A stretch of 24,880 nucleotides of DNA from contig DEHX01000035.1 of assembly GCA_002352145.1 (NCBI GenBank), positions 2,555-27,434 of the forward strand, in the 5' to 3' direction. The notes under the pieces are model-generated. The model saw nothing but the letters and a program-made list of their open reading frames with translations. It did no database searches and was not told where the DNA came from. Position 1 is the first letter of the stretch, and every line of letters starts with the position of its first letter. This document shows, piece by piece, positions 23,498 through 24,880 of this stretch. The stretch is from Chitinophagaceae bacterium UBA2789 (GTDB lineage Bacteria > Bacteroidota > Bacteroidia > Chitinophagales > Chitinophagaceae). The position numbers were made by a program, and so were the translations under genes.

Positions 23498-24724
23498 TCA
23501 TTTTGATAGCACAGCCTTTTCTTCTTTTGCCACAACTTTTCCGGGATACTGCTCCAGTGCTTTCTCCAAACAATCCATAGCAGCATTGATGGCATCAAGA
23601 TTTAATACATAAGCCAGTCTCACTTCATTTTTACCAAGGCCGGCAGTTCCGTAAAAACCAGTGGCCGGTGCCAGCATTACTGTTTGGTTATTGTAAGAAA
23701 ACTCTTCCAGTAACCATTGGCAGAATTTATCACTGTCGTCGATAGGTAATTTAGCAATTGCATAAAAAGCGCCGCCGGGATTAGGACAGAATACGCCCTG
23801 CATTGTATTCAAACGACTTACCAGCAAGTCTCTTCTTCTCTGGTATTCTTTCTTGGGAGCATCGAAATAACTGTCGGGAAGATCTACGGCTGCTTCACCC
23901 ATGATCTGGGCCAGTCCCGGAGGGCTTAGCCTTGCCTGGGCAAATTTCATGGCTGCATCATAAACGGATTTGTTTTTAGTAACAAAAGCCCCCAGTCTGG
24001 CACCACAGGCACTGTACCTTTTTGAAATGGTATCCATTAATACCACATGCTGTTCCAATCCCTGCAGGTGCATAGCACTTACATAGTCACCGTCATAGCA
24101 AAACTCACGGTAGGCTTCATCACTGAAGAGATAGAGATTATGTTTAATGCAGATTTCTTTCAACGCTTCCATTTCCTCCCGGCTGTACAAATAACCCGTA
24201 GGGTTATTGGGACTGCAGATGATGATGGCCTTTGTTTTATCAGTGATTACTTTTTCAAAGTCGTGAATAGGAGGGAGGGCAAATCCATTGTCAATTTTAG
24301 AAGTGATTGGGACTACATGCACACCGGCGGCACAGGCAAACCCGTTATAATTGGCATAGAATGGTTCCGGGATGATAACCTCATCACCGGGGTTCATACA
24401 GGTAAAGAAGCCAAACAGGATAGCCTCACTTCCACCGGTGGTGATCATTATCTGGTCATGGCTGATATCAATACCTACTTTTTTATAATACTGCACCAAT
24501 TTGCGGCGATAACTCTCGTTCCCGGCACTGTGGCTGTACTCCAATACTTTAATATCGGCATTACGCACTGCATCCAGTATAGCCGGTGGTGTTTCAATAT
24601 CAGGCTGACCAATATTAAGATGATAAACCTTGATTCCTTTCTTTTTGGCAGCCTCAGCATAAGGCACCAGTTTACGTATAGGCGAAGGTGGCATCAGCTG
24701 GCCACGTTGAGAAATAGTTAGCAT
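23498..24724 (-). CDS. PLP-dependent class I aminotransferase
   Basis: A 408-residue fold-type I aminotransferase (aspartate/aromatic aminotransferase group). Recognisable motifs are NIGQPD at 37-42, TTGGSEA near 96-101, SPNNPTG (171-177), Asp202 and Tyr205 in SDEAY for the PLP ring, Schiff-base Lys235 in DTISKRYSACGARLG, and substrate-carboxylate Arg369 in NEVRLAY. The enzyme is cytoplasmic and swaps amino groups between an amino acid and a keto acid; the side-chain preference is not clear from sequence. An exact TACCTTTG box ends four bases before the ATG, so its mRNA may be leaderless. A final 15-residue Lys/Glu-rich tail is extra. Confidence 0.93.
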   Translation of the reverse strand: MLTISQRGQLMPPSPIRKLVPYAEAAKKKGIKVYHLNIGQPDIETPPAILDAVRNADIKVLEYSHSAGNESYRRKLVQYYKKVGIDISHDQIMITTGGSEAILFGFFTCMNPGDEVIIPEPFYANYNGFACAAGVHVVPITSKIDNGFALPPIHDFEKVITDKTKAIIICSPNNPTGYLYSREEMEALKEICIKHNLYLFSDEAYREFCYDGDYVSAMHLQGLEQHVVLMDTISKRYSACGARLGAFVTKNKSVYDAAMKFAQARLSPPGLAQIMGEAAVDLPDSYFDAPKKEYQRRRDLLVSRLNTMQGVFCPNPGGAFYAIAKLPIDDSDKFCQWLLEEFSYNNQTVMLAPATGFYGTAGLGKNEVRLAYVLNLDAINAAMDCLEKALEQYPGKVVAKEEKAVLSK

Positions 24725-24728
24725 GCGA

Positions 24729-24736
24729 CAAAGGTA
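24729..24736 (-). promoter_or_regulatory. Candidate -7 promoter box of the aminotransferase gene
   Basis: The minus strand reads TACCTTTG, an exact TAnnTTTG match, with only four bases between it and the ATG. Transcription would start at or near the ATG itself. Confidence 0.55.
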
Positions 24737-24797
24737 AGTATCTGTTAGTATCGGTGCGATGTAATATCATATGTACAGTTGACCTTGGTTAGCCAAG

Positions 24798-24850
24798 TTA
24801 TCCTGTTTGCTGGCTACTTTACGCAGAAATTTACCGGACTTACAGGATAA
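24798..24850. repeat. 9-bp inverted repeat upstream of the aminotransferase gene
   Basis: TTATCCTGT (24798-24806) and ACAGGATAA (24842-24850) are perfect inverted copies 35 bases apart. A smaller dyad, CTTGG-TTAG-CCAAG (24784-24797), abuts the left arm. No gene is visible in 24725-24880; the repeat could be a bipartite operator of the aminotransferase gene or of a gene beyond the window. Confidence 0.45.
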
Positions 24851-24880
24851 TAGTTGTATATTATAGATTTATCTGAATGC

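Noticed and set aside
24047..24721. A 224-codon open frame on the plus strand opposite the aminotransferase
   Set aside because: It is the complement of a clear, fully conserved enzyme gene, its translation shows no coherent domain, and no promoter or ribosome site precedes it.

Overview
The window reads as chromosomal DNA from a member of the Bacteroidota, most likely of the Chitinophagales/Chitinophagaceae type. The evidence is an AT-leaning base composition, several exact TAnnTTTG elements (the -7 hexamer-like box of the Bacteroidota primary sigma factor) in front of genes, a SecA far longer than the proteobacterial one, lipoproteins and secreted proteins of the kind common in this phylum, and tandem secreted amidohydrolases. 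Nearly all start codons lack a clear Shine-Dalgarno sequence. There are no rRNA genes, insertion sequences, phage genes or CRISPR arrays.

Layout. Bases 20-3236 (minus strand) form a likely unit: deoC, a small two-helix membrane protein overlapping its end, an aldehyde dehydrogenase, and an unknown 153-residue protein one base further on. DeoC releases acetaldehyde and the dehydrogenase can oxidise it. Bases 3387-7908 (plus) hold two secreted amidohydrolase-like genes 10 bp apart; only one of their three amidohydrolase domains keeps a metal site. A strong bidirectional terminator separates them from a minus-strand block: a six-helix voltage-gated K+ channel, a small Thr/Pro-rich lipoprotein, and secA. 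Bases 13022-16836 (plus) carry a lipoprotein of unknown role, atpG standing alone without other ATP synthase genes, scpB, and lysA. A secreted DUF6263-like protein faces lysA from the minus strand. Bases 17855-20443 (plus) are a three-gene unit: a membrane-anchored papain-like protease with a DUF4384-like tail, a secreted thioredoxin-like protein, and a DUF4442 hotdog protein. Next come a metallo-beta-lactamase/beta-CASP RNase-like gene with an unusual leader, a DUF4136 lipoprotein, a tRNA with anticodon CAT, and a GNAT acetyltransferase convergent with a class I aminotransferase.

Most of this is housekeeping content. The parts most worth a second look are: (1) the leader of the beta-CASP gene, which holds a hairpin and an 11-codon upstream reading frame, each start having its own strong Shine-Dalgarno, with an ATGA stop/start overlap; (2) the amidohydrolase pair in which two of three catalytic domains look dead; (3) the protease/thioredoxin-like unit; and (4) promoter boxes placed so close to start codons that some mRNAs may be leaderless. 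I did not find a clear new defence or mobile system. No gene-free stretch exceeds 300 bases; the longest (12751-13021, between secA and the divergent lipoprotein gene) holds promoter boxes and one hairpin.
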